NCBI GenBank assembly: GCA_947165425.1
Contig: CAMVAJ010000011.1
Span: 1 to 52,106, forward strand
Source: an uncultured Clostridia bacterium
GTDB lineage: Bacteria > Bacillota > Clostridia > Christensenellales > Aristaeellaceae
Length of the DNA stretch: 52,106 nucleotides
Reading direction: 5' to 3'
Shown piece after piece: positions 18,624 to 26,222 of the stretch (the first letter of the stretch is position 1; every line of letters starts with the position of its first letter). The position numbers were made by a program, and so were the translations under genes. The notes beneath the pieces are model-generated. The model searched no databases. It worked only from the letters and a program-made list of their open reading frames with translations, and was not told the DNA's origin.

Positions 18624-19456
18624 GTCCGATCCACCCTCTCCGCGCCGGCCGCAGTCAGCCGGATGGGCTCGCCGGGCCGCGGGATGACGCAGGCGGTCCG
18701 GCCCGGATACTTCGCGTCCAGATAGTCCGCGAAGGCCTCCGGGTCTCCGGGGTTGTCGGCGAACATGTCCCAGTGCCCGGGGATCACGAGGCGCAGCCGG
18801 AGCGCGCCCGCCAGGTCCGCCGCCTCCTGGAAGGTCATGTTGCCGATGCAGTCCCGGCGGTAGCGCACGCCGTCGCGCCCGTTGATGGGCAGCAGGGCCG
18901 CGTCCAGGGGGCCGAAGGCGTCCAGCTTCGGCAACATGCCCTCGTAGCGCAGGGTGTCCCCCGCGTGGTACAGGCGCACGCCGTTGCCCTCGATGATATA
19001 CTGCAGGCAGGGATAGCAGCCGGTCACCGGGTCCGGCGAGAGGAACTCGTGCGCCGCCGCGATGGCCCGCACCGTCACCTCCCCGATCCGCAAGCTCCCG
19101 CCCTCGTTCAGCCCGAGCGCCCGCCCGGGCGCGATCCCGTCCGCGAGCACCGCGGCGCGGTGCGCCTCCGGGAAGACGAAGGCCGCCTTCGGGCAGCGCC
19201 CGGCCCAAATCCGCCAGGCGTCATGGTCGATATGGTCCAGGTGGTCGTGGGTGCCCAGAAAGGCGTCCACGCCCGCCATCTCCTCCGCCGGGATCGGCGG
19301 CGGGGTCCGGCGGTCCGGGGACGCGGAAGCGTAGTAGTCCACGCACAGCACCGTGCCACCCAGCTTGACCAGCAGCCCCATCTGTCCCAGCCACCAGAGC
19401 ACCGCCGTGCCCGGAGGGGCCGGGGTCTCCCGTACCGACTGCATCAACGCGTTCAT
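18620..19456 (-). CDS. MBL-fold metallohydrolase (UlaG-like)
   Basis: A 278-residue metallo-beta-lactamase fold protein. The metal motif THDHLDH is at residues 69-75, AAAHEF and LYHAGDTLRYEGML supply later ligands, and VIPGHWDMFADNPGDPEAF closes the fold. The WWLGQMGLLVKLGG start resembles the UlaG (L-ascorbate-6-phosphate lactonase) group. No other ascorbate genes are nearby, so the substrate is open. A strong promoter (19544-19572, minus) precedes it, and it heads the operon with an esterase and the M4 peptidase. The ATG is preceded by a weak GGAGG placed 8-9 bases away. Confidence 0.88.
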   Translation of the reverse strand: MNALMQSVRETPAPPGTAVLWWLGQMGLLVKLGGTVLCVDYYASASPDRRTPPPIPAEEMAGVDAFLGTHDHLDHIDHDAWRIWAGRCPKAAFVFPEAHRAAVLADGIAPGRALGLNEGGSLRIGEVTVRAIAAAHEFLSPDPVTGCYPCLQYIIEGNGVRLYHAGDTLRYEGMLPKLDAFGPLDAALLPINGRDGVRYRRDCIGNMTFQEAADLAGALRLRLVIPGHWDMFADNPGDPEAFADYLDAKYPGRTACVIPRPGEPIRLTAAGAERVDRT

Positions 19457-19543
19457 TTGATCGACACACCTCCGCAGGCTCCGGCCCGGCGCGGCCGCGC
19501 ATACGCTGCCTCCCCGCCCGGCGTCCGGAATGATCCTTATGAT

Positions 19544-19572
19544 ATTCTATCGGTTGGCCGGGCGGCTGTCAA
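19544..19572 (-). promoter_or_regulatory. Promoter of the MBL-esterase-M4 peptidase operon
   Basis: On the minus strand a perfect TTGACA (19572-19567), a 17-base spacer and TAGAAT (19549-19544, five of six). It is divergent from the metF promoter about 80 bases away. Confidence 0.85.
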
Positions 19573-19651
19573 TCATCCCCGCCCGATTACTTATACGTCG
19601 GCGCGGGGCGGCTGGCAGTGTTCTTTTCCTGCATTCGCGCCTCCCCTCCGC

Positions 19652-19680
19652 TTGATTTTCCGGGCGCTTTTGGCTAACAT
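19652..19680 (+). promoter_or_regulatory. Probable promoter for metF
   Basis: TTGATT (19652-19657), a 17-base spacer and TAACAT (19675-19680), 46 bases before the metF ATG. Each box has only four matches, but the spacing is right. I found no SAM-riboswitch or T-box-like structure in 19573-19725. Confidence 0.5.
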
Positions 19681-19725
19681 ATAGCCAGCCATACATCGAA
19701 CAGCCGAAACAGGAGGGCAGCCGCC

Positions 19726-20607
19726 ATGAAAATTCCGGAGCTGATTGCGGACGAGCATCTGACGCTCTCCTTTGAAGTGTTCCCGCCCAAGCCCGGCGCC
19801 GCCGCCCAGACCGTGATGGACGCGGCGAAGGCGGTGGCGGCGCTGCGCCCCGCCTATGTCAGCGTCACCTACGGCGCGGGCGGCGGCACCAGCGCCTATA
19901 CCCTGCGCCTGGCCGCCGAGATCGAGGCGCAGTACCGCCTGCCGGTGCTCACCCATCTGACCTGCGTCTCCTCCACCCGCGCGGACGTGGCGGCGCAGGT
20001 GGCCCGCATGCGGGATGCGGGGCTGGTCAATGTCCTCGCGCTGCGCGGGGACATCCCCGAGGCCATGCGGGGCACGGACTGCGCCGCCTGGGACTACCGC
20101 CACGCCAGCGAGCTGATCGGGGAGCTGCAGGCCCAGGGCGGCTTCTGCATCGGCGCGGCCTGCTACCCGGAGAAGCACCCGGACAGCGCCGACCGCCGCG
20201 ACGACCTGCTGGGCCTGCGGCGCAAGGTGGAGGCCGGGGCGAGCTTCCTCACCACGCAGATGTTTTTCGACAACGACCTCCTCTACCGCTTCCTCTACCA
20301 CCTGCGGGACGCGGGCGTGAACGTGCCCGTCGCGGCGGGCATCATGCCCATCACGGACGCGAAGCAGGTCCGGCGCGCCGCGCAGCTCTCCTCCTGCTCG
20401 ATCCCCCAGCGGTTTCTCAGCCTGGTCGACCGCTTCGGCGGCAGCCCGGACGCCATGCGGCAGGCCGGCGTCGCCTACGCCACCGACCAGATCATCGACC
20501 TGTACGCCAACGGCATCCGCCACGTCCACGTCTATACCATGAACAAGCCGGACGTCGCCGCCCAGATCCAGCGCAATCTCTCCTCCCTGCTGGGGCGCGT
20601 ATGGTGA
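19726..20607 (+). CDS. metF: 5,10-methylenetetrahydrofolate reductase MetF
   Basis: A 293-residue flavoprotein that reduces methylene-THF to methyl-THF, the methyl donor for methionine synthase. LSFEVFPPKP, YVSVTYGAGGGT, LTHLTCVSSTRADV, VLALRGDIPE, GAACYPEKHPDS and GASFLTTQMFFDN are conserved FAD- and folate-binding motifs of the TIM-barrel family. Its length is normal. ACAGGAGG precedes the ATG. The 3' end overlaps the following reactivation-domain gene by 7 bases, so metF, reactivation protein and metH form one unit making methyl-THF and then methionine. Confidence 0.96.
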   Translation: MKIPELIADEHLTLSFEVFPPKPGAAAQTVMDAAKAVAALRPAYVSVTYGAGGGTSAYTLRLAAEIEAQYRLPVLTHLTCVSSTRADVAAQVARMRDAGLVNVLALRGDIPEAMRGTDCAAWDYRHASELIGELQAQGGFCIGAACYPEKHPDSADRRDDLLGLRRKVEAGASFLTTQMFFDNDLLYRFLYHLRDAGVNVPVAAGIMPITDAKQVRRAAQLSSCSIPQRFLSLVDRFGGSPDAMRQAGVAYATDQIIDLYANGIRHVHVYTMNKPDVAAQIQRNLSSLLGRVW

Positions 20608-21242
20608 CCGGGGCGCTGCGCCTGACGGAGATCCCGGACGGCCTGGACTGGGATCGCCGGGAGATCCTGCGCTACGCCCTCCCCGGCGGCGGCGACGCGG
20701 AGGCGCTCCCGCTGGAGGAGTGTCTCCGTCTGGCGGCGGGGGCGGGCGGCGGGCGCGTGCTGTGGCGCGTCGAGCCGGTCAACCTTCCCGATGCGGGGGA
20801 CGAGGTGTCAGTCGGTCCGCTGACCCTGCCCTCCCGGGATCTGAAGCGGGCGCTCGCGGGCTGCGGATACGCCGTGGTCCTGGCGGCGACCCTGGGCATG
20901 GAGATGGACCGGCTGATCGCCCGCTACCGGCGGATCTCGCCCGTGCGCGCGCTGCTGCTGCACGCCATCGGCGCGGAGCGCGTCGAGCGGGCCCTGGATG
21001 TTTTCAGCGCCGGCCTCAGCCGGGAGCTGGCCCCGGAGGGCCTGACCCTGCGCCCGCGCTTCAGCCCGGGGTACGGGGACCTGCCCCTGACGGTTCAGCC
21101 GCAGCTCTTCGCCCTGCTGGACTGCGAGCGCCGGCTCGGGCTGACCCTCAGCCAGAGCCTGACCATGACCCCCTCCAAGAGCGTGACCGCCCTCGCGGGC
21201 ATCCGCCCGGCCGGCGAAGGAAAAGGAGAACAGAGCACATGA
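20601..21242 (+). CDS. Stand-alone methionine synthase reactivation-domain protein
   Basis: A 213-residue protein corresponding to the C-terminal reactivation domain of large MetH. The signature LRPRFSPGYGDLPLTVQ and the ending LTLSQSLTMTPSKSVTALAG are the SAM-binding/activation motifs of that domain (Met_synt_B12-type). YAVVLAATLGMEMDRLI matches the preceding helix. In long MetH proteins the domain re-methylates oxidised cobalamin using SAM and a reductant. Here it is a separate protein, overlapping metF by 7 and metH by 4 bases, and presumably docks onto the shortened MetH. Split arrangements of this kind are known, for example in Thermotoga. Confidence 0.9.
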   Translation: MVTGALRLTEIPDGLDWDRREILRYALPGGGDAEALPLEECLRLAAGAGGGRVLWRVEPVNLPDAGDEVSVGPLTLPSRDLKRALAGCGYAVVLAATLGMEMDRLIARYRRISPVRALLLHAIGAERVERALDVFSAGLSRELAPEGLTLRPRFSPGYGDLPLTVQPQLFALLDCERRLGLTLSQSLTMTPSKSVTALAGIRPAGEGKGEQST

Positions 21243-23656
21243 CGAACCTGCGCGCGCTTTTGCGCGACCGCCTCGTCTATCTCGACGGCGGCATGGGCAC
21301 CCTCCTGCAGGCGGCCGGCCTGCAGCCCGGCGAGCGCCCGGAGACCTGGAACCTCACCCACCCGGACGCGGTCCGCGCCGCGCACCGGGCGTATTTTGAC
21401 GCGGGGAGCCACATCGTCAGCGCCAACACCTTCGGCGCGAACCGTCTGCGCTTCGGCGCGGAGGAGCTGCGGGAGGTCATTTTCGCCGGTGTGCGCCTCG
21501 TCCGGGAGGCGGCGCAGGCCTCCGCCGGCGCGCAGCCGAAGTTCGCGGCCATGGACATCGGCCCCTCCGGCCGGATGCTCAAGCCCTACGGCGACCTGGC
21601 CTTCGAGGACGCGGTACGGCTCTTCGCCAAGGCGGCCCGCCTGGGCGCGGAGGCCGGCGCGGACCTCATCCTCATCGAGACGATGAACGACAGCTACGAG
21701 ACCAAGGCGGCGCTGCTGGGCGCGAAGGAGGCCACGGACCTCCCCGTCCTCGTCTCCAACGCCTACGGCGGCGACGGCAAGCTCATGACCGGCGCGTCCC
21801 CGGAGGCCATGGTGGCCATGCTGGAGGGGCTGGGCGCGGACGCCATCGGCCTCAACTGCTCTCTGGGCCCCGCGGCGCTCGCGCCCGTCGCCCGGCAGTA
21901 CCTGGCCGCGGCCTCGGTGCCGGTGCTCTTCAAGCCCAACGCCGGCCTGCCCCGCGTGGAGGACGGCCGGACGGTCTACGACGTGCCCCCGGCGGATTTC
22001 GCCCGGGAGGCCGCCGACGCGGTGCGCGCCGGCGTGCGCCTCGTGGGCGGCTGCTGCGGCACCACGCCCGAGTACATCCGGGCCCTCGTCCGGGAGACGG
22101 CGGGCCTGACGCCCGTCCCCGTGGAGCCCAAGCGGGAGACCGTCGTCTCCTCCTCCACCCACGCCGTGCGCTTCGGCCCGAAGCCCGTGCTGATCGGCGA
22201 GCGGCTGAACCCGACGGGCAAGAAGGCCTTCCGGCAGGCGCTGCTGGATCAGGACATGAGCTACATCCTCCGGGAGGCCCTGCACCAGCAGGAGGCGGGC
22301 GCGGACCTGCTGGACGTGAACGTGGGCATCCCCGAGGCGGACGAGCCCGCCCTGCTGCCCCGCGCGGTGGAGGAGGTGCAGACGGTCTCCGACCTGCCCC
22401 TGAGCATCGACACCTCCGACCCCGCCGCCATGGAGGCGGCCCTGCGGGCCGTCAACGGCAAGCCCCTGGTCAACTCGGTCAACGGGAGCCAGGAGAGCAT
22501 GGACCGGGTGTTCCCGCTAGTCCGCAAATACGGCGCGGCCGTCATCGCCCTGACCCTGGACGAGGAGGGCATCCCGCCGACAGCGCAGGGCCGTCTCGCC
22601 ATCGCCGAGCGCATCCTGCGGGAGGCGGAGCGCTTCGGCGTCGAGCGGAAGAACATCCTTTTCGACGCCCTGACCATGACCGTCAGCGCCTCGGACAGTG
22701 CGGCGGCGGTCACGCTGGAGACGGTGCGGCTGATTCGGGAGCGCCTCGGCTGCCCGACGGTGCTGGGGGTCTCCAACGTCTCCTTCGGCCTCCCCCGGCG
22801 CGCCGCGATGAACGCCGCCTTCCTGACCCTCGCCATCGGGGAGGGTCTGAGCGCCGCCATTCTCAATCCCCTCTCCGAGGAGATGATGACGGCCTACCGG
22901 GCCAGCCTCGCCCTTCGGGGGCAGGATCCCCACTGCGCGGGCTTCCTCGCCCACGCGCAGGCCCACCCGGAGGCCGCCCGCGTCCCGGCGGCGGCCCCGG
23001 TCTCCGGCCCCGAACAGGCCGACGCGCTCCCGCCCCTGCAGGACGCCGTGCGCCGGGGCCTGCGGGAGGAGGCCGCCGCCCGCGCGCGGGAGGCCCTGCG
23101 GGAGGGGCAGACGCCCCTCTCGGTGATCGAGACGCACCTGATCCCCGCGCTGGACGCGGTGGGCGCGGCCTACGAGGCCGGGAAGCTCTATCTCCCCCAG
23201 CTGATGATGGCCGCCGAGGCGGCGGAGGCCGCCTTCGGGGAGCTGAAGGGCGCCCTGAGCGCCGGCGCGGCCGAGGTGCCCGCCCGCTGCCCCGTCGTGC
23301 TGGCCACCGTGCGCGGCGACGTGCACGATATCGGCAAGAACATCGTCCGCCTGCTCCTGGAGAGCTACGGCTTCCAGGTCTCGGATCTGGGCAAGGACGT
23401 GCCGCCGGAGACGATCCTCGCCGAGGTGCGCCGCTTGCAAGCCCCCTGGTGCGGACTGAGCGCCCTGATGACCACCACCGTCCCCGCCATGGCGGAGACC
23501 GTCGAGCTCCTCCACCGGGAGGCCCCCTTCTGCCGGGTGATGGTGGGCGGGGCCGTGCTTACCGCCGTCTACGCCCGGCAGATCGGCGCCGACGCCTACG
23601 CCGCCGACGCCATGGAGGCCGTCCGCCTCTGCGCCGCCGGCGAAGGAGCGCGCTGA
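21239..23656 (+). CDS. metH: Cobalamin-dependent methionine synthase MetH, lacking the reactivation domain
   Basis: An 805-residue enzyme transferring methyl from methyl-THF to homocysteine via cobalamin. The homocysteine domain (LVYLDGGMGTLLQ, SANTFGANR) has the zinc Cys in GLNCSLGP and GGCCGTTPEYI. The pterin domain starts near LIGERLNPTGKKAF. The helical cap and Rossmann B12 domain contain GDVHDIGKNIV, with the lower axial His. The protein ends shortly after VGGAVLTAVYARQIGADAYAADA, so the reactivation domain is absent and supplied by the upstream gene. It starts at ATG 21239, overlapping the previous stop, with AAAGGAG 10 bases upstream. The zinc ligands and B12 motif are intact. Confidence 0.95.
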   Translation: MTNLRALLRDRLVYLDGGMGTLLQAAGLQPGERPETWNLTHPDAVRAAHRAYFDAGSHIVSANTFGANRLRFGAEELREVIFAGVRLVREAAQASAGAQPKFAAMDIGPSGRMLKPYGDLAFEDAVRLFAKAARLGAEAGADLILIETMNDSYETKAALLGAKEATDLPVLVSNAYGGDGKLMTGASPEAMVAMLEGLGADAIGLNCSLGPAALAPVARQYLAAASVPVLFKPNAGLPRVEDGRTVYDVPPADFAREAADAVRAGVRLVGGCCGTTPEYIRALVRETAGLTPVPVEPKRETVVSSSTHAVRFGPKPVLIGERLNPTGKKAFRQALLDQDMSYILREALHQQEAGADLLDVNVGIPEADEPALLPRAVEEVQTVSDLPLSIDTSDPAAMEAALRAVNGKPLVNSVNGSQESMDRVFPLVRKYGAAVIALTLDEEGIPPTAQGRLAIAERILREAERFGVERKNILFDALTMTVSASDSAAAVTLETVRLIRERLGCPTVLGVSNVSFGLPRRAAMNAAFLTLAIGEGLSAAILNPLSEEMMTAYRASLALRGQDPHCAGFLAHAQAHPEAARVPAAAPVSGPEQADALPPLQDAVRRGLREEAAARAREALREGQTPLSVIETHLIPALDAVGAAYEAGKLYLPQLMMAAEAAEAAFGELKGALSAGAAEVPARCPVVLATVRGDVHDIGKNIVRLLLESYGFQVSDLGKDVPPETILAEVRRLQAPWCGLSALMTTTVPAMAETVELLHREAPFCRVMVGGAVLTAVYARQIGADAYAADAMEAVRLCAAGEGAR

Positions 23657-23741
23657 ACGCCCTCCGTTTGTAATATTCGGTACTGCAACAAACCATATGC
23701 GATAATAACGAATGAATCTTCGGTTTTTTTCCAAAACCCCT

Positions 23742-23769
23742 TTGTTTTCCGCCCAAAATCGTTTATAAT
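23742..23769 (+). promoter_or_regulatory. Promoter of the PRPP synthetase gene
   Basis: TATAAT at 23764-23769 with a weak TTGTTT (23742-23747) and a 16-base spacer, in an AT-rich stretch after metH. A short stem (CGAA/TTCG) followed by seven Ts at about 23710-23731 may be a weak metH terminator. Confidence 0.6.
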
Positions 23770-23807
23770 GGGTTGTCTTCTAAAACCCTGATTTGAGGTG
23801 GAGCGGC

Positions 23808-25034
23808 ATGACAGATTTCGTGAACACCTGGAACAGCGACTCCTTTCTGACCAACCCCGTCGGACCCCTCGGGCTGATCGCCATGCAGGGCACCGAGGAG
23901 CTCGGCGAGAAGGTCAATCGATGGCTCATCAAATGGCGCGAGCACACCGAGGAAGCCAACTCCTACGACGACAGCAAGTACATGCGCACCACCCCCGGCG
24001 AACGCTCCGATTTCCTCATCCGCAGCACCAACCCCCGCTTCGCCAACGGCGAGGGCAAGGGCATGATCAAGGATTCGGTCCGGGGCTACGACATCTATAT
24101 CCTCGTGGACGTGGGGGCCTACAACTGCACCTACCAGATGTACGGCCAGACCGTCCCCATGGGGCCGGACGAGCACTATCAGGACCTCAAGCGGATCATC
24201 GCCGCCATGGGCGGCAAGGCCAAGCGGATCAACGTCATCATGCCCATGCTCTATGAGGGCCGGCAGCACCGCCGCTCCTCCCGCGAGTCCCTGGACTGCG
24301 CCATGATGCTCCAGGAACTGGTGGACATGGGCGTCAGCAACATCATCACCTTCGACGCCCACGATCCCCGGGTCCAGAACGCGATCCCCCGGGCGGGCTT
24401 CGAGTCCATCATGCCCAGCTACCAGGTCTTCAAGGCCCTCCTGCGCAAGGAGAAGAGCCTGCAGATCGACAAGGAGCACCTGATGATCGTCTCCCCCGAC
24501 GAGGGCGCCATCGACCGCAACATCTTCTACGCCTCCGTCCTGGGCCTCGACATGGGCCTATTCTACAAGCGCCGGGACTATACCCGCATCGTCAACGGCC
24601 GCAACCCCATCGTCGCCCACGAGTACCTCGGCGACAGCGTGGAGGGCAAGGATATCTTCGTGGCCGACGACATCATCTCCTCCGGCGAGTCGGTGATCGA
24701 CCTAGCCCGGGAGCTGAAGAGCCGCAAGGCCAACCGCATCTTCGCCGCGGCCACATTCGCCCTGTTCACCAACGGCCTGGACGCCTACCACAGGGCCTAC
24801 GAGGAGGGCGTGATCGACCGGGTGATCTCCACCAACCTGACCTACTGCCGTCCGGAGCTGAAGGAAGCCCCCTGGTTCATCCAGGCCGACATGAGCAAGT
24901 ATATCTCCTACATCATCGCGACGCTGAACCACAACCGCTCCCTGAGCAAGCTCCTCAACCCCTACAACCGCATCCACACGCTGCTGGAAAACTACAACCG
25001 CGAGCAGACCGAGTCCGGCATCCGGCTCGTCTGA
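23808..25034 (+). CDS. prs: Ribose-phosphate pyrophosphokinase (long, clostridial-type PRPP synthetase)
   Basis: Makes PRPP from ribose-5-phosphate and ATP for nucleotide, His and Trp synthesis. At 408 residues it is about 90 longer than the usual enzyme. MPMLYEGRQHRR, NIITFDAHDPRVQNA and SIMPSYQVFKALL correspond to the ATP/ribose-phosphate regions, and the PRPP loop VADDIISSGES is at about 285-295. The extra residues lie at the N-terminus (including SDFLIRSTNPRFANGEGKG) and in the C-terminal segment KYISYIIATLNHNRSLSKLL. ATG 23808 follows GAGGTGGAG. The in-frame TTG at 23793 has no ribosome binding site. Long prs forms of this type occur in gut Clostridia. Confidence 0.9.
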   Translation: MTDFVNTWNSDSFLTNPVGPLGLIAMQGTEELGEKVNRWLIKWREHTEEANSYDDSKYMRTTPGERSDFLIRSTNPRFANGEGKGMIKDSVRGYDIYILVDVGAYNCTYQMYGQTVPMGPDEHYQDLKRIIAAMGGKAKRINVIMPMLYEGRQHRRSSRESLDCAMMLQELVDMGVSNIITFDAHDPRVQNAIPRAGFESIMPSYQVFKALLRKEKSLQIDKEHLMIVSPDEGAIDRNIFYASVLGLDMGLFYKRRDYTRIVNGRNPIVAHEYLGDSVEGKDIFVADDIISSGESVIDLARELKSRKANRIFAAATFALFTNGLDAYHRAYEEGVIDRVISTNLTYCRPELKEAPWFIQADMSKYISYIIATLNHNRSLSKLLNPYNRIHTLLENYNREQTESGIRLV

Positions 25035-25052
25035 TCCGCCGCAGCGGTTCGC

Positions 25053-25088
25053 CGGCCCCTCCCCGCGCATTCGATATGGGAGGGGCCG
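25053..25088 (+). terminator. Inverted repeat after prs, possible terminator
   Basis: Perfect 11-base arms CGGCCCCTCCC (25053-25063) and GGGAGGGGCCG (25078-25088) with a 14-base loop. Only a T-poor tail (CTTGCTTGT) follows, so it may be a weak terminator or attenuator between prs and rapZ. Confidence 0.5.
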
Positions 25089-25149
25089 CTTGCTTGTCCG
25101 CGCCATCTCCGCATTCCCCTCGACCGCGCTGCATTGGGAGGCTGTCACC

Positions 25150-26061
25150 GTGCGTTATCTGCTGCTCACCGGCATGAGTGGGGCGGGCAAGACCCTCGCC
25201 CTGAGAAACTTAGAGGACCTGGGGGCCTTCTGCGTGGACAATCTGCCCCCGCGGATGATCTCCGGCCTGATTGAGAGCTGCGAGAACTCCGCCCTCACCG
25301 CCCAGACCGCCGCCTTCTCGGTGGACGTGCGCTCCGGGGTGCTCTTCGACGCCCACCAGGCGAGCCTGCTGATCCGGGACGCCCAGGAGGTGGGCCGGCA
25401 GGTGCGCACCGTCTTCCTCGAGGCGGAGAACGAGGCGCTCCTCGCCCGCTTCAAGGAGAGCCGCCGCGAGCATCCGCTGTGCACGGACGGCACCTCCCTG
25501 ACCGAGGCCATCGCCATCGAGCGCCAGCTCCTCCAGCCCCTGCGCGAGACCGCGGACTATCTGATCGACACCACCTCCCTCAATCCCCGCTCCCTCCTGG
25601 CCCGGATGCGGGAGATCTACCGGGAGAACGGCGGCGGCGAGGAGGCCCCGCTGCGCGTGGAGGTCGTCTCCTTCGGCTTCAAGCGCGGCATCCCGCTGCA
25701 GGCGGACCTGACGCTGGACGTGCGCTTCCTCCCCAACCCCTTCTATATCCCCGAGCTGTGCCGCCATTCCGGCCGCGACGCGGACGTGCGCGACTATGTG
25801 CTCGGGAATCCCGTGACCCAGACCTTCCTGGAGAAGGAGAAGGAGCTGCTGGCCTTCCTCCTCCCCCACTACCGCGAGGAGGGCAAGCGCCGGCTGGTCC
25901 TCGCCGTGGGCTGCACCGGCGGCGCGCACCGCTCCGTCGCCATCGCCGAGAACCTGGCCGCGTGGCTGACGGAGCTGGGCTACAAGGTGCTGCTGACCCA
26001 CCGCGACATGGAGATCGAGCAGGCCCGCTGGAGCGAAAAGAGCGAAAAGAGCGAAAATTGA
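25150..26061 (+). CDS. rapZ: RapZ-family nucleotide-binding protein (RNase adapter)
   Basis: A 303-residue P-loop protein of the YvcJ/RapZ family. Walker A GMSGAGKT is at 8-15, FCVDNLPPRMI and the C-terminal VLAVGCTGGAHRSVAIAENLA (substrate- and RNA-binding region) are all intact, as is SFGFKRGIPLQADLTLDVRFLPNPF. In Proteobacteria RapZ directs RNase E to a small RNA. In Firmicutes homologues bind nucleotides and affect competence and cell envelope, and the exact role is less clear. GTG 25150 is chosen because GGGAGG lies 8 bases upstream. The TTG at 25090 would add 20 unconserved residues. The C-terminus ends in a 9-base tandem repeat (26032-26058) encoding SEKSEKSEN. Confidence 0.92.
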   Translation: MRYLLLTGMSGAGKTLALRNLEDLGAFCVDNLPPRMISGLIESCENSALTAQTAAFSVDVRSGVLFDAHQASLLIRDAQEVGRQVRTVFLEAENEALLARFKESRREHPLCTDGTSLTEAIAIERQLLQPLRETADYLIDTTSLNPRSLLARMREIYRENGGGEEAPLRVEVVSFGFKRGIPLQADLTLDVRFLPNPFYIPELCRHSGRDADVRDYVLGNPVTQTFLEKEKELLAFLLPHYREEGKRRLVLAVGCTGGAHRSVAIAENLAAWLTELGYKVLLTHRDMEIEQARWSEKSEKSEN

Positions 26062-26145
26062 TTTGAACCCTCCGCCGCCCTGTTCCGGCCCGCCGACGGC
26101 GCGGCCCCCTCGGGCGGCTGTCTCACCCCTGCGCATATTACGCGG

Positions 26146-26166
26146 TGAAAACGTGAAGCGTTTTCA
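26146..26166 (+). repeat. Hairpin upstream of the MATE leader element
   Basis: Arms TGAAAACG (26146-26153) and CGTTTTCA (26159-26166) with a 5-base loop, just before and overlapping the conserved leader element. It is not matched at the glutamine synthetase locus. Confidence 0.5.
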
Positions 26167-26217
26167 TTGATCGTGTTAAATCGTGCTTCGCACGATTGAT
26201 GATTATTTCAGGAGTTT
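26161..26217 (+). promoter_or_regulatory. Conserved 5' leader hairpin element (copy 1, before MATE gene)
   Basis: Stem AATCGTGC (26179-26186) and GCACGATT (26190-26197) with a TTC loop. An upstream TCATTGATCGTG (26164-26175) can alternatively pair with the 3' arm extended to 26202, 12 pairs including two G-U. The element ends at the Shine-Dalgarno CAGGAG, 12-17 bases before the start. The flanks and stem are shared with the leader at 47398-47453. See the matching finding. Confidence 0.65.
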
Positions 26218-26222
26218 TGATC

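Noticed and set aside
19573-19725. Possible SAM riboswitch or T-box before metF
   Set aside because: No conserved SAM-box core or T-box sequence could be found in this gap. Only a weak promoter is visible.
26196-26222. Upstream extension of the MATE frame
   Set aside because: It would start inside the conserved leader hairpin without a ribosome binding site. The ATG at 26223 has CAGGAG.
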